64,000 bases of DNA from Alteromonas sp. ASW11-130 (GCF_026183735.1 NZ_JAPFRE010000045.1:124001-188000), one strand, 5' to 3'; positions 7,747 to 17,833 are shown, counted from the stretch's first letter. Notes: generated from the sequence alone by a model not told the origin. Numbers and translations are program-made.

Positions 7747-9669
7747 ATGAAGTTAAAAACGGTGCTCGTTGCTAGTATGGCCTCAGCATTGCTGATACCC
7801 CTGATTATTAGCACGATATTTTTTGCGGTGAATATTAGGACCTTGATTGATGAGCGGTTGGCTGATCGCGAGCTTCCCGCTACGTTAGAGAGGCTCCGCA
7901 ATGCTATAGAATTGGAGCTGCAAGAATCACTCATCATCTCAAAGTCGATTGCTGAAAATACTTTCATTCTTGAATGGATGAGGAATGGCGAGCCACAATC
8001 AGAGCTTAACGCTGTATCTCGCTATCTACGCAATGTAAAACAACAAAACGATGCGATAACCGCATATATTGTGTCAGCACAGTCGGGAAATTATTACAAC
8101 GTAGATGGTGTCTTAAAAAAAGTATCACCGACTGCAGAAGATTCCGAATGGCTTTATACGTTTTTAGAAAAAAATATCCCTTACGCGCTTAGTCTCGATA
8201 TCGATGATACAACTAAACAATCTGCCGTTTTTATTAACTATGCGATTCAGCAAAACGGCCGTCCCATTGCTGTCGGAGGAATTGGCCGTTCGCTGGTGAA
8301 GATGACCAAGCTTATTGAAGGGTTCAAAATTGGTGAAACAGGTCAAATTTATCTGGTTAATAAATCAGGTGAAACTATGCTGCACAGAGATGCAAAAAAA
8401 ATCGGACAGCAGCTCTCTTCAATAATCGATGATTCACAGGTGGCTTCCGACCTGACGCGTTCTGATACGTTAATCATAGAGTCATTTGAACGATCAGGTG
8501 AAGACTACGTGGTAGCTTCGCTTCAGCTTAATAGTCTCGACTGGTACTTGGTAGCAGAACTGCCCAAGGCCGAACTTTATAGCGACCTTAACGCTGCGTT
8601 AATAAGTAACCTTATAATTATTCTTATCATTGCCGCCGCCTTTTTAGTGGCAGTAGGTATTATCACCAAACGTATTCTTGAGCCCATCGGCGACGTGTCT
8701 CAAGCGATTGATGATATTAGCCAAAGAGGAGGCGATTTAACCGCACGATTACCTGAAACCGGGCCGGAAGAGTTGGCGGAGTTGTCGACGCGACTTAATA
8801 CGTTTATCAGTAAACTCCAATCTATGTGTTTAGACATGCGAGCAGCGGCATGGGATATTGATAGCGCTTCCAGCAGCGTTAATAAATTAATGGAAAGCGC
8901 GGCTGAAAAAACCAATCAACAGCAAGCAGGCACTGAAATGGTGGCGTCGGCGGTTAATGAAATGGGGGCCACGGTTCAAGAAATTGCGGGTAGCGCGAAC
9001 ATGGCTGCAGAGCTATCGCGTGAAGCAGAAAGAGAGTCTGAGTCGGGTTTACATATTGTCGAGAAGACTGTTCACGATATCACTACCTTGAGCGCTGCGA
9101 TGGATCAGGCCGTTACATCTGTGGCTTCTTTAGCCGATAAAATTAAGTCTATAACCACCGTCCTGGAAGTCATCAAGGGCATATCCGAGCAAACTAATCT
9201 TCTGGCGTTAAATGCAGCAATAGAAGCCGCGCGTGCGGGTGAGCAGGGAAGAGGATTCGCAGTAGTAGCAGACGAAGTAAGAACGCTAGCTCAACGTACC
9301 GCCCATTCGACCGAAGAAATTAATGAGATGATTGCTAAATTGGAAAAAAGTGCCAACGAAACGGTAAGTTCAATTCAATCCGGCAGAGAACTGACCCGTT
9401 CGAGTGTAACCAATGTTGAAGAAACGGGCACAACAATCAGCACCATGTCAGAAAAAATTTCGGCTATTTCTCAGACCAATATTTCTGTTGCCGCTGCCAC
9501 TGAAGAACAAAGTACGGTGACAGACGAAATTAATAAAAATATTAACGAAATTGCAGAGTTTTCACATAGTACTCAACGCGATATCCACAAGTGCGAAGAT
9601 AAATGTTCACAACTGAAATTACAGGTCGAACGATTGAACAAAAGTATTGGACAATTCACACTGGAGTAA
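7747..9669 (+). CDS. Methyl-accepting chemotaxis protein with periplasmic Cache-type sensor
   Basis: This transmembrane chemoreceptor passes ligand binding to CheA/CheW. Membrane helix 1 spans about residues 7-29 and helix 2 about 283-308. The roughly 250-residue periplasmic region between them has the pattern of a double Cache domain ([20 protein letters not shown], then [17 protein letters not shown]). A HAMP domain follows, then the MCP signalling coiled coil with the conserved hairpin tip ([20 protein letters not shown]) near residue 485. No C-terminal CheR/CheB-docking pentapeptide is present. The ribosome-binding site is AAAGGAAAACGTC before ATG. Its ligand is unknown; the gene order after guaD and the Tsx-like gene makes a purine plausible (inference). 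Confidence 0.92.
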   Translation: MKLKTVLVASMASALLIPLIISTIFFAVNIRTLIDERLADRELPATLERLRNAIELELQESLIISKSIAENTFILEWMRNGEPQSELNAVSRYLRNVKQQNDAITAYIVSAQSGNYYNVDGVLKKVSPTAEDSEWLYTFLEKNIPYALSLDIDDTTKQSAVFINYAIQQNGRPIAVGGIGRSLVKMTKLIEGFKIGETGQIYLVNKSGETMLHRDAKKIGQQLSSIIDDSQVASDLTRSDTLIIESFERSGEDYVVASLQLNSLDWYLVAELPKAELYSDLNAALISNLIIILIIAAAFLVAVGIITKRILEPIGDVSQAIDDISQRGGDLTARLPETGPEELAELSTRLNTFISKLQSMCLDMRAAAWDIDSASSSVNKLMESAAEKTNQQQAGTEMVASAVNEMGATVQEIAGSANMAAELSREAERESESGLHIVEKTVHDITTLSAAMDQAVTSVASLADKIKSITTVLEVIKGISEQTNLLALNAAIEAARAGEQGRGFAVVADEVRTLAQRTAHSTEEINEMIAKLEKSANETVSSIQSGRELTRSSVTNVEETGTTISTMSEKISAISQTNISVAAATEEQSTVTDEINKNINEIAEFSHSTQRDIHKCEDKCSQLKLQVERLNKSIGQFTLE

Positions 9670-9731
9670 TAGTTAGTTGATAAGAGCGGGGTAAATATCA
9701 CCCCATCGGAACGCTCATATCATAACGGGTT

Positions 9732-9768
9732 GCTGGTTGCATTCTTTGGTGCAGCCAGCTTTTTTTTA
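9732..9768 (+). terminator. Rho-independent terminator after the chemoreceptor gene
   Basis: A 10-bp stem (GCTGGTTGCA with TGCAGCCAGC, one G-U pair) is followed by eight T. It closes the guaD / Tsx / chemoreceptor transcript. Confidence 0.88.
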
Positions 9769-9945
9769 TTGATAGTGCGGCATACCTACAAACTTATACC
9801 ATTCGCAATAAACTGAAAGAAGACCAGCTGTGTGCAGTGTCGGCGGCCTTATAAAACGCCTGTGTTGGTGTGGTTTGGCCTGTCCGCTGAATCTGGTTCT
9901 AGGTAAAATCCGTAATAAGTTGAAATGACAATGAAAGGATAGTAT

Positions 9946-10137
9946 ATGAGTCTTACACGGCCGATGTCGTTTTCATGTCCCCATTGTATGGCACCAAACG
10001 ATATAGAAGTGGATGAAATGAACGATATAGGGCAAACCCAAGTGCTTGACTGTCAGGTATGTTGTCAGCCAATTGAATTGTCAGTTCATACTGATGGTGA
10101 TACGCTAAGAATAAGTGCTGAACGGGAAAACCCGTAA
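9946..10137 (+). CDS. CPXCG-motif small cysteine-rich protein
   Basis: This 63-residue protein has two cysteine pairs, CPHC at residues 11-14 and CQVC (followed by another C) at about 39-43, separated by an acidic stretch. It matches the CPXCG-motif cysteine-rich family and is expected to bind one zinc as a ribbon. Its role is unknown. The ribosome-binding site (GAAAGGATAGTAT before ATG) is good. It is followed by its own terminator, so it is probably monocistronic. Confidence 0.8.
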   Translation: MSLTRPMSFSCPHCMAPNDIEVDEMNDIGQTQVLDCQVCCQPIELSVHTDGDTLRISAERENP

Positions 10138-10145
10138 ATTTAAAA

Positions 10146-10175
10146 AAACCTGCTCATTTAAAGCAGGTTTTTCTG
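10146..10175 (+). terminator. Rho-independent terminator after the CPXCG protein
   Basis: The perfect stem AAACCTGCT/AGCAGGTTT is followed by further T and begins eight bases after the stop codon. The A-rich left flank means it could also work in the other direction, though no minus-strand gene feeds it. Confidence 0.85.
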
Positions 10176-10230
10176 TTTTAGGCAGATTATAAAAGAGAAT
10201 CATTTTTGTTTTTCTTACGAGGTAGAAATA

Positions 10231-10524
10231 ATGGCAGGTTATGATCGCAGACATTTTTTAAAGGCTTCCGCTAAAACGCTAATGGGCATTACTTTAGGCA
10301 GTGCGGCCTTACGGTCATTTGCTCAGGAACAGTTGCAAGCCAGCGATCCCACAGCAGAAGCCCTAAAATACACACCTAAATCACCGCAGGCTAACGCCAT
10401 ATGCGGCAACTGTATGTATATTCAGGGCAAGGAGGGTGAGCAATATCGCCCCTGCGCTATATTTCCCGGTAAACTGGTTAACAAAGATGGTTGGTGTACT
10501 GCTTGGGTGAAACGACCTGGCTAG
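10231..10524 (+). CDS. High-potential iron-sulfur protein (HiPIP)
   Basis: This is a small periplasmic electron carrier with one 4Fe-4S cluster. The four cluster cysteines appear in the family pattern: ICGNCMYIQG, RPCAIFPGKLV and GWCTAWV. A twin-arginine signal (DRRHFLKASAKTLMG) at the N-terminus fits export after cluster insertion. Length (97 residues with signal) is typical. HiPIPs are best known from phototrophs but also occur in respiratory bacteria as cytochrome oxidase donors. No photosynthesis gene is in the window. The next gene, a peptidase, starts 106 bases downstream and is not functionally related. Confidence 0.93.
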   Translation: MAGYDRRHFLKASAKTLMGITLGSAALRSFAQEQLQASDPTAEALKYTPKSPQANAICGNCMYIQGKEGEQYRPCAIFPGKLVNKDGWCTAWVKRPG

Positions 10525-10630
10525 TGAGCCGACCACATACCGCACCAGTGTGAACTTCATCTTGTAAACATTTGTAGGCCGATTTAATTTCTGGCATGTT
10601 AAGCGTACTTTCAAATTCATTGCGTTTGAC

Positions 10631-12142
10631 ATGACAACAATAAAAAACCATTTAAAAATTTTTGCTCTATCTTTCACAGTTTTAACTTCTCCTCTCTATG
10701 CCAAAGAGGAGGTTCCTCCCACTGCGATCCCTGAGCCGGTTGTAACCACCACGGAGCATAAGGCTAAAATAAACGGTGCGCGCATCAATTATATAGTGAC
10801 GGCGGGAGAAACCCATTTAAAAGATGCAGAAGGTAAGCCTGCAGCCAGCATTTTTAGCATCGCTTACACCCGCTCCGATGTAAAAAATGTCGCTGAGCGT
10901 CCATTATTATTTGTATTCAATGGTGGCCCTGGTTCGTCCAGTGTATGGATGCATATGGGCGTGTTTGGGCCGAAACGCGTAGTTTTACCCAGTGATGCGG
11001 AACGCGTGGGAGCGCCGCCTTACCCGATTGAAACTAACCCCTTCAGTTTGTTAGATATTGCCGATTTAGTTTTTATCGACCCTGTAGGTACCGGATACTC
11101 GAAACCTTTAGGTGATAAAGAAGGCAAAGACTTTTGGGGCGTTAAACAGGATGCCAAAATCCTAGCCGAATTTGTACGGGTTTATATTACGCGCAACCAG
11201 CGTTGGAATTCTCCCAAGTATTTAGCCGGAGAAAGCTATGGAACCACGCGTGCAGCAGCCATGGTCAAAGAGTTACAGGAAGGCTGGGGAAGTATAGATT
11301 TAAACGGCGTATTGCTTATCTCTTCAATACTGGATTTTCAGACGGGTGATTTCACCGCCGGTAATGACTTACCTTATATGACTTTTTTACCTACTTATGC
11401 GGCAACCGCTTGGTATCACAATGCCATCCCCAATAAATCTCAATATAAAGATTTAGAAAGTTTTTTGGGTGAAGTGCGTAACTTTGCTTTGTCAGACTAT
11501 GCTAGCGTTTTACTAAAAGGTGCTTTGGCTGAGCAAGCGCAAATCGACACTGTAATAAACAAGCTGCATCAATACACTGGCTTATCAAAACGCTATTTAC
11601 AACAGACCGATTTACGCATAAACGAGTTTCGCTTTATGAAAGAGTTGTTGCGAGAAGAAGGAAAGGTTGTGGGTCGTTTGGATAGCCGCTACTTAGGCGA
11701 GGATGAAATTCAGGTTAGCGAAAGTTTTGAGGCCGACCCCTCCGCCTATGCGATAGATGGTGCTTTCACTGCGGCGCTGCAACACTATATGGCATCAGAG
11801 CTCAATATTGATCGGGATGATCCTTACCATATCCTTTCTGGTGATGTGTTCGGTAACTGGGATTGGCTATACGAAGATAGCCCACGTAGCCAAGGCTTCC
11901 TAGCCACGACTCCTCATTTGTCGCGTGCCATGCGTCAAAATAAAGATTTCAGAGTGTTTGTTGCCAATGGTTATTATGACTTAGCTACACCCTTTTTTGC
12001 CACTGAATACTCGATGAATCATTATGGAATGGACACTTCTCGAGTAACCATGAAGTATTATGAAGCGGGTCACATGATGTATATCCATCACCCTTCGCTA
12101 GAGCAGTTGGTGAAAGATATTCGTGATTTTATGAATAAGTGA
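10631..12142 (+). CDS. Secreted serine carboxypeptidase, peptidase family S10
   Basis: The signal peptide (residues about 1-24, ending TSPLYA) directs it to the periplasm or outside. S10 hallmarks are present: the oxyanion-region motif NGGPGSSSVWMHMG, the nucleophile in AGESYGTTRAAAM, the catalytic aspartate in NGYYDLATPFFAT and the histidine in EAGHMMYIHHPS. The enzyme removes C-terminal amino acids from peptides. Length (503 residues) is usual for bacterial S10 members. It appears to stand alone. Confidence 0.92.
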   Translation: MTTIKNHLKIFALSFTVLTSPLYAKEEVPPTAIPEPVVTTTEHKAKINGARINYIVTAGETHLKDAEGKPAASIFSIAYTRSDVKNVAERPLLFVFNGGPGSSSVWMHMGVFGPKRVVLPSDAERVGAPPYPIETNPFSLLDIADLVFIDPVGTGYSKPLGDKEGKDFWGVKQDAKILAEFVRVYITRNQRWNSPKYLAGESYGTTRAAAMVKELQEGWGSIDLNGVLLISSILDFQTGDFTAGNDLPYMTFLPTYAATAWYHNAIPNKSQYKDLESFLGEVRNFALSDYASVLLKGALAEQAQIDTVINKLHQYTGLSKRYLQQTDLRINEFRFMKELLREEGKVVGRLDSRYLGEDEIQVSESFEADPSAYAIDGAFTAALQHYMASELNIDRDDPYHILSGDVFGNWDWLYEDSPRSQGFLATTPHLSRAMRQNKDFRVFVANGYYDLATPFFATEYSMNHYGMDTSRVTMKYYEAGHMMYIHHPSLEQLVKDIRDFMNK

Positions 12143-12291
12143 TGTGCCAACGTGTAGCGGACAGTACCCATCAAGTTAGATGTCTACAGGCACGTGGCTA
12201 AACTTTTGACAGGCCCATTTTTAAAATGCATCGGTGGGGTTACATCAACCGAGATCCGGATGGTCAAAAAGTTAGGCTAGTGAAGATGTTT

Positions 12292-12322
12292 GCTGATTCG
12301 TTTTGTAAACAAACGAATCAGC
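12292..12322. repeat. Perfect 12-bp inverted repeat between convergent genes
   Basis: GCTGATTCGTTT (12292-12303) pairs exactly with AAACGAATCAGC (12311-12322) across a 7-base loop. It sits between the plus-strand carboxypeptidase and the minus-strand DUF4920 gene, and its right arm contains the stop codon of the DUF4920 gene (12318-12320). Neither side has a long T run, so it is not a canonical terminator, but it may stop transcription or protect 3' ends. Confidence 0.55.
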
Positions 12323-12815
12323 CTTTCGGAATTTGCACACTAGATGCGTTGATTTCGTATGTCGTCCCCGCGTGAAGTGTCTGCGCTTTCCCCCCGGTGT
12401 CTTTATTAAAATGCGCGGCTTGCTCTTCACTCCGTTCCACAGCAACCAACTTGCCATTCAATGTTACTGTTTTGCCGCTACTGTCCGTTGGAATAAAAAA
12501 GCTATAGTTATCAAAAGCAACGCGCATTTGATACTGGCCATCGCTTGCAATAAAGAAACAACCTTTCTTTTGGCACACTTTAGCAATAGGAACACTGAGC
12601 AAAAAAGTTGATTTAGTAAATGCTACTGGAGTTTGCGAAAGCTGTGCTAACGTTACCTTATTGACACTGGTATCCAGTGGTTCGCCGAAGGTTTCTGCTT
12701 GCGTATTGGCAGCCACAGGTTCTGATAATCTCACCGCTTCAGCAAATACTATGTTTGACGTAATGCAACACACCAAGCTGATACACGCTAAATACTTTTT
12801 ATTTAAGGTTTTCAT
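12318..12815 (-). CDS. DUF4920-domain periplasmic protein
   Basis: I chose the ATG at 12815, which opens a signal peptide (MKTLNKKYLACISLVCCITSNIVFA). An ATG two codons upstream (12821) is equally possible; longer starts add a basic, non-signal extension. The mature part contains the DUF4920 pattern: GKVC-type segment AKVCQKKGCFFIASD, then a beta-rich stretch RVAFDNYSFFIPTDSSGKTV and VTLNGKLVAVE. DUF4920 proteins are uncharacterised and have an OB-like beta fold. The start overlaps the end of the upstream solute-binding protein gene, so the two are translationally coupled. Confidence 0.72.
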   Translation of the reverse strand: MKTLNKKYLACISLVCCITSNIVFAEAVRLSEPVAANTQAETFGEPLDTSVNKVTLAQLSQTPVAFTKSTFLLSVPIAKVCQKKGCFFIASDGQYQMRVAFDNYSFFIPTDSSGKTVTLNGKLVAVERSEEQAAHFNKDTGGKAQTLHAGTTYEINASSVQIPKG

Positions 12816-13611
12816 CGCCATTCGCTTTTTCCATTTTTCGTTCGAATTCCTCTTCCATCGGATGCTCAATGCGGTCCAGCAAATAGGTTACGTGAAAGCG
12901 TTTGATTAAACTTTTATAACGTCCATCCTGGATCATTTCACCTAGCACCCGGTTAAACTCGGCGCGCAATTCCGGATCCGGAATACCCGCGTGATAAAAG
13001 TTAATCGGAAAAATCTCGTGCATGGTGGTCGGAAATTGCTGATTGGAGGGTAACTTGCTTTTAAAGAAGCTAAAGATATTTCTATCCATTACGGCCACAT
13101 CAACACTGCCTAACACTAGCATAGCAACCTGTCTACTTTGTTGGGGCGTTTCGAGATAGCCAGCGTGTTCGTTTACCGCATTGGCATACTCTTGACCCAA
13201 CACGCGTTTAGCGGTTTGAAAGCCTATAACGGTGTAATTTTTTAAATCGGCTGGCGAGTTTACTGTCACATTACGTGTCGTCAAGGAAACAGCAACGTTT
13301 TGATAGGCAATGTAAATCTCGCTTAAAAATTCTCTGTTAATCTTATGATTGGGATTCATATTTAAGCCAATATCAACGCTGCCATCACTAACCATTCGGG
13401 GGATTCGTCCCATCGGCACATAAATTGGCACCATTTGGTGGCCTAGTTCGTTTAATATGGATTTGACCAGCTCAAGCTCAAACCCTGTATGTCCACGCGA
13501 GATAATATAAGGCGGCTTATCCCAACCCGCTGCAACTTCTATTTGTCGCGCTTGCGCGCTGGCACTTACCGCAAGAAGAATGAAAAGAGAATTGCAAATG
13601 AAACGCTTCAA
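12799..13611 (-). CDS. Orphan family 3 solute-binding protein
   Basis: This periplasmic binding protein resembles amino-acid ABC transporter receptors (PBPb fold). It has a signal peptide (MKRFICNSLFILLAVSASAQA), the opening strand IEVAAGWDKPPYII, the motif GFELELVKSILNELGH, and the DGSVDIGLNMNP and GSVDVAVMDRNIFSFF segments. No permease or ATPase gene is near, so it may serve as a sensor or scavenger rather than a transporter part. Its 3' end overlaps the DUF4920 gene by about 17 bases. The C-terminal tail is highly charged. Confidence 0.82.
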   Translation of the reverse strand: MKRFICNSLFILLAVSASAQARQIEVAAGWDKPPYIISRGHTGFELELVKSILNELGHQMVPIYVPMGRIPRMVSDGSVDIGLNMNPNHKINREFLSEIYIAYQNVAVSLTTRNVTVNSPADLKNYTVIGFQTAKRVLGQEYANAVNEHAGYLETPQQSRQVAMLVLGSVDVAVMDRNIFSFFKSKLPSNQQFPTTMHEIFPINFYHAGIPDPELRAEFNRVLGEMIQDGRYKSLIKRFHVTYLLDRIEHPMEEEFERKMEKANGDENLK

Positions 13612-13719
13612 AAAATACTCGCTTAAAAGTTACAAAAACGGTCTCAGCTTGAGTATAACATTCCCTTTATAACTTACAGGCTGCTAAAATAACAACGGTT
13701 TATAATAATAGGAAATAAC

Positions 13720-14598
13720 ATGCCTTGGTTACAACTAAAAATAGATTCTTCTGCGGAGCAAGCCGAGCTGATAGGTAATGTGCTTAGCGCCAATGGCGCG
13801 CAAGCTGTTACGTTTATTGATGCCAAGGATACGCCAATGTACGAGCCGAAACCAGGCGAAGTTATGCTATGGCCTGATACCCAAGTCATTGGTTTATTTG
13901 ATGCTGCAGATGATATGCAATCTATTATTAGTAACCTTCGCAAGGCAAAAGTACTGGGCGGCAACTTCAAGTACGCGCTCGATCCGCTTGAGGACAAAGA
14001 TTGGGAGCGGGAATGGATGGATAATTTCCACCCTATGCGATTTGGTGAACGTCTATGGATTTGTCCGAGTTGGCGAGACGTTCCTGATCCAAAGGCGGTT
14101 AACGTCATGTTGGATCCAGGTTTGGCTTTTGGCACAGGCACACACCCTACCACTTCATTGTGTTTAAAATGGCTAGACGCAATTGATGTACAAAATAAGG
14201 TAGTCGTAGATTTTGGTTGTGGCTCTGGTATTTTGGCTTTAGCGGCGCTTAAATTGGGTGCCAAAGAAGTCATCGGTATAGATATTGACCCCCAAGCATT
14301 GCTTGCGTCTAAAGAAAACGCGAAACGCAACGATGTAGCCGAGCGCTTACACGTTTACCTACCACAAGATCAACCGCGAATAAAAGCCGATATTGTAATG
14401 GCCAACATTCTTTCCGGCCCGCTCATTGAATTGCAAACCACTATTACCGGTTACTGCAAACATAACGGGTTAATCGTCTTATCCGGTATTCTTGCTGAGC
14501 AAGTCAGCACCATCGAGGCGGCTTATACAAAAGATCTTATTTTAGATAAGAGTATTGTTGATGGCGAATGGGCACGCGTTTCTGGCACGAAAAAATAG
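13720..14598 (+). CDS. prmA: Ribosomal protein L11 methyltransferase
   Basis: PrmA trimethylates residues of ribosomal protein L11 using S-adenosylmethionine. The N-terminal substrate-binding domain ([19 protein letters not shown]) is followed by the linker [20 protein letters not shown] and the methyltransferase domain. SAM motif I is [20 protein letters not shown], then [10 protein letters not shown] and [15 protein letters not shown] (the NIL motif of N-methyltransferases of this family). Length (292) matches. It precedes dusB-fis, a conserved order in gammaproteobacteria. Confidence 0.97.
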   Translation: MPWLQLKIDSSAEQAELIGNVLSANGAQAVTFIDAKDTPMYEPKPGEVMLWPDTQVIGLFDAADDMQSIISNLRKAKVLGGNFKYALDPLEDKDWEREWMDNFHPMRFGERLWICPSWRDVPDPKAVNVMLDPGLAFGTGTHPTTSLCLKWLDAIDVQNKVVVDFGCGSGILALAALKLGAKEVIGIDIDPQALLASKENAKRNDVAERLHVYLPQDQPRIKADIVMANILSGPLIELQTTITGYCKHNGLIVLSGILAEQVSTIEAAYTKDLILDKSIVDGEWARVSGTKK

Positions 14599-14740
14599 TA
14601 TATAAATCAATAAGCCCCTGTTTAACCCTAGACATGTGAGCAACAGCCAACGCGTTTTGCATACGTATGCAGAACGTTTAGCGTGCATAAGAATGACCGT
14701 TGTCAAGGGCCCAAAACTACATTTTGTGCGATTTTTAGCC

Positions 14741-14785
14741 TTTTCTTACGTGTGGAAAACGCGTACACTTAGCGCCCCGTTTGGG
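14741..14785 (+). promoter_or_regulatory. Candidate dusB-fis promoter with GC-rich discriminator
   Basis: A possible -35 TTTTCT (14741-14746) lies 17 bases from a -10 TACACT (14764-14769), followed by a GC-rich stretch TTAGCGCCCCG. GC-rich discriminators are typical of growth-rate-controlled, ppGpp-repressed promoters such as the one known for dusB-fis in E. coli. The match to consensus is modest, so this is a suggestion. Confidence 0.4.
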
Positions 14786-14827
14786 CAAGTTGTTTAATTT
14801 CTGCACAATCGTTATGTGAAGTTTACT

Positions 14828-15826
14828 ATGCGAATCGGTCCTTACACGCTCCAAAATAATTTGATGCTCGCGCCAATGGCGGGAGTAACTGACAGACCTT
14901 TTCGTCAGCTTTGTAAGCGTATGGGTGCGGGGTTAGTGGTATCAGAAATGTTATCCAGTAACCCGCGGGTATGGAACACCGAGAAATCTAAGCATCGTAT
15001 GGATCATACAGGTGAAACCGGCGTCCGCTCTGTGCAGATTGCGGGAGCAGAACCTGAACTGATGGCCAACGCTGCTCGCTTAAACGTGGAAAATGGCGCT
15101 CAGATTATTGATATTAATATGGGGTGCCCAGCTAAGAAGGTTAATAAGAAATTAGCCGGTTCGGCGTTGTTGCAACATCCCGAACAGGTTAAAGCAATCA
15201 TTTGTGCGGTTGTTGCTGCAGTTGACGTGCCTGTCACCCTAAAAATTCGTACGGGGTGGAATACAGACAATCGCAACGGTGTGCAAATAGCCCGGATTGC
15301 ACAAGACAATGGCATACAGTCGCTCGCGGTTCATGGTAGAACCCGTGCTTGTATGTACAAAGGTGAGGCGGAGTATGAAACGATTCGGCTAATAAAGCAG
15401 GCCGTATCTATCCCCGTTGTAGCTAATGGAGACATTACCTCACCTCAAAAAGCACTAGACGTGCTCAATAGAACCGGTGCAGACGGGTTAATGATAGGCA
15501 GGGGTGCTCAGGGTAACCCATGGATTTTCAGAGAAATTCAACATTTTCTGGAAACGGGTGAGAACCTCCCGCCGCCATCGCTGTCTGAACAGCACCAGGT
15601 ACTTAGTGAGCATGTAAACAACGTGCAAGGGTTCTACACTGGAATTACTGGTGTACGTATTGCCCGCAAGCACGTTGGCTGGTATTTGGCGGAACATGAT
15701 ACGGATCGACAGTTTCGCAAAGTGTTCAATGCTATCGAAGATGCGAATGCGCAACTAGAAGCACTTGAACAGTATTTTCAATCGCTGCATTCAAGAGATT
15801 CCAGAAAAGTTTCTTCTGCAGCATAG
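14828..15826 (+). CDS. dusB: tRNA-dihydrouridine synthase B
   Basis: DusB is an FMN enzyme that reduces uridine to dihydrouridine in the D-loop of tRNA. The ATG at 14828 gives MRIGPYTL, which aligns with the known DusB N-terminus; a GTG at 14816 adds four residues with no support. Motifs: LAPMAGVTDRPFRQL (FMN binding), the catalytic-cysteine region NMGCPAKKVNKKLAGSALL, AVHGRTR and NGDIT, and GADGLMIGRGAQGNPW. It is the first gene of the dusB-fis operon, ending 30 bases before fis. Confidence 0.97.
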   Translation: MRIGPYTLQNNLMLAPMAGVTDRPFRQLCKRMGAGLVVSEMLSSNPRVWNTEKSKHRMDHTGETGVRSVQIAGAEPELMANAARLNVENGAQIIDINMGCPAKKVNKKLAGSALLQHPEQVKAIICAVVAAVDVPVTLKIRTGWNTDNRNGVQIARIAQDNGIQSLAVHGRTRACMYKGEAEYETIRLIKQAVSIPVVANGDITSPQKALDVLNRTGADGLMIGRGAQGNPWIFREIQHFLETGENLPPPSLSEQHQVLSEHVNNVQGFYTGITGVRIARKHVGWYLAEHDTDRQFRKVFNAIEDANAQLEALEQYFQSLHSRDSRKVSSAA

Positions 15827-15856
15827 TGATGACTAACTAAAGAGCAAGAAAGTATT

Positions 15857-16150
15857 ATGTTCGATCAAAATGTGACTTCACCTTTTACTACAACTGTAAC
15901 CACGCCTTCTCAAACGCAGGCCCAAAAGCCTTTACGTGATTCGGTTAAACAAGCTGTAAATAAATACCTGAAGCAATTGGATAACGCCAATATCGATAAT
16001 TTGTACGATTTAGTACTGGCGGAAGTAGAAGCGCCTTTGCTTGAGGAAGTGATGACCTATACCCGCGGCAATCAAACCCGCGCGGCAATAATGATGGGAA
16101 TCAACCGCGGTACACTTCGCAAAAAATTGAAGCAGTACGGCATGAACTAA
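15857..16150 (+). CDS. fis: Nucleoid protein and transcription factor Fis
   Basis: Fis is an abundant DNA-bending dimer that activates rRNA promoters and shapes the nucleoid during fast growth. The C-terminal helix-turn-helix ([21 protein letters not shown]) is almost identical to the enterobacterial protein, as is [11 protein letters not shown]. Length is 97 residues, against 98 in E. coli. It is cotranscribed with dusB and followed by a strong terminator. Confidence 0.98.
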   Translation: MFDQNVTSPFTTTVTTPSQTQAQKPLRDSVKQAVNKYLKQLDNANIDNLYDLVLAEVEAPLLEEVMTYTRGNQTRAAIMMGINRGTLRKKLKQYGMN

Positions 16151-16174
16151 GACTGCATGGGCTTGGCCCGAACG

Positions 16175-16200
16175 AAGAGCACCGATTGGTGCTCTTTTTG
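16175..16200 (+). terminator. Rho-independent terminator of dusB-fis
   Basis: The perfect 9-bp stem AAGAGCACC/GGTGCTCTT with a 4-base loop is followed by T residues. Confidence 0.9.
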
Positions 16201-16234
16201 TTTCACTCTCATTAAAGTTAGTTAACGATATATT

Positions 16235-17833
16235 ATGCACGCACCTAAACCCATTAAACGCGCTCTATTAAGTGTTTCCAATAAAACCGGCATAGTTGAA
16301 TTCGCCCACGCCTTACATCAAGCCGGTGTCGAGTTACTCTCAACTGGCGGTACCGCTCAATTAATTGCTGATGCGGGGCTACCTGTTACCGAAGTGTCAG
16401 AGTACACAGGGCACCCGGAAATTATGGATGGTCGGGTAAAAACGCTGCACCCTAAAGTTCATGGTGGCATATTAGGTCGCCGCGGCCGAGACGAAGGGAT
16501 AATGGCGGAGAACGATATTAGCGCCATCGACTTAGTGGTAGTTAACCTCTACCCTTTTGCCGCAACCGTGGCGAAAGAAGGCTGTTCACTGGAAGACGCT
16601 ATCGAGAATATCGATATTGGCGGACCGACCATGGTGCGAGCAGCGGCTAAGAATCACAATGATGTGACGATTGTGGTGAATGCGGGTGATTATCAGCGTG
16701 TCATCGAAGAAATGCAGCAAAACCACAATTCCGTGACATACGCCACGCGCTTTGACTTAGCAATTAAAGCTTTCGAACATACCGCTGAATACGATGGCAT
16801 GATAGCTAACTATTTTGGTGCCAAACTAGACCAAACTGATTGTGAAGATAATTGTGAGCATCAACACAGCGAATTCCCGCGTACCTACAATGTGCAGATG
16901 AGCAAAAAACAAGACCTACGCTACGGCGAAAATAGCCATCAAAGCGCAGCTTTTTATGTAGAAAACGCGATCCAGGAAGCATCTGTAGCAACGGCTACTC
17001 AGTTGCAAGGTAAAGCTCTGTCGTTCAACAACATTGCTGATACGGACGCCGCCCTAGAATGTGTGAAAGAATTTGCTGAGCCTGCGTGTGTTATCGTTAA
17101 GCACGCGAACCCGTGTGGCGTAGCTATAGGCGACAGTTTGTTGGATGCATACAATCGTGCTTATAAAACCGACCCGACTTCGGCATTCGGTGGCATCATT
17201 GCTTTTAATCGCGAGCTGGATGAACAAACTGCAAGCGCAATTGTGGAACGTCAGTTTGTGGAGGTTATTATTGCCCCCTCAATCAGTGAAGCCGCGCAAC
17301 AAGTGGTATCGGCCAAGAAAAATGTACGCTTACTAAGTTGCGGCGACTGGCACGGACAACTTACCGAAGGTTACGACTTTAAACGGGTAAATGGTGGTTT
17401 GTTGGTTCAGGAACGTGACTTTGGGATGGTCGATGCGGATGATTTGACTGTTGTGACGCAGCGAACACCTTCAGAAAAAGAATTAGAAGCGTTATTATTT
17501 TGCTGGAAAGTCGCTAAGTATGTAAAATCTAATGCGATTGTCTACGCTAAAGATGGAATGACGATCGGTGTAGGCGCAGGCCAGATGAGCCGAGTATATT
17601 CCGCTAAAATTGCAGGGATTAAAGCTGCCGACGAAAATCTTGAAGTGGCAGGATGTGTAATGGCTTCAGATGCCTTTTTCCCCTTCCGCGACGGAATCGA
17701 TGCAGCAGCGGCTGCGGGCATCAAAGCGGTAATCCAACCAGGTGGCTCAATGCGGGACGAAGAAGTGATTGCAGCAGCTAATGAGCATGGTATAGCCATG
17801 GTGTTTACTGGCATGCGTCATTTCCGTCACTAA
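16235..17833 (+). CDS. purH: Bifunctional AICAR formyltransferase / IMP cyclohydrolase
   Basis: PurH carries out the last two steps of IMP synthesis. The N-terminal IMP cyclohydrolase (MGS-like) domain shows [30 protein letters not shown] and [19 protein letters not shown]. The C-terminal transformylase domain shows [16 protein letters not shown], the catalytic lysine-histidine motif [12 protein letters not shown], and the terminal [17 protein letters not shown] and [19 protein letters not shown]. Length (532) is normal. I saw no clear PurR box in the short gap after the fis terminator. Confidence 0.98.
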   Translation: MHAPKPIKRALLSVSNKTGIVEFAHALHQAGVELLSTGGTAQLIADAGLPVTEVSEYTGHPEIMDGRVKTLHPKVHGGILGRRGRDEGIMAENDISAIDLVVVNLYPFAATVAKEGCSLEDAIENIDIGGPTMVRAAAKNHNDVTIVVNAGDYQRVIEEMQQNHNSVTYATRFDLAIKAFEHTAEYDGMIANYFGAKLDQTDCEDNCEHQHSEFPRTYNVQMSKKQDLRYGENSHQSAAFYVENAIQEASVATATQLQGKALSFNNIADTDAALECVKEFAEPACVIVKHANPCGVAIGDSLLDAYNRAYKTDPTSAFGGIIAFNRELDEQTASAIVERQFVEVIIAPSISEAAQQVVSAKKNVRLLSCGDWHGQLTEGYDFKRVNGGLLVQERDFGMVDADDLTVVTQRTPSEKELEALLFCWKVAKYVKSNAIVYAKDGMTIGVGAGQMSRVYSAKIAGIKAADENLEVAGCVMASDAFFPFRDGIDAAAAAGIKAVIQPGGSMRDEEVIAAANEHGIAMVFTGMRHFRH

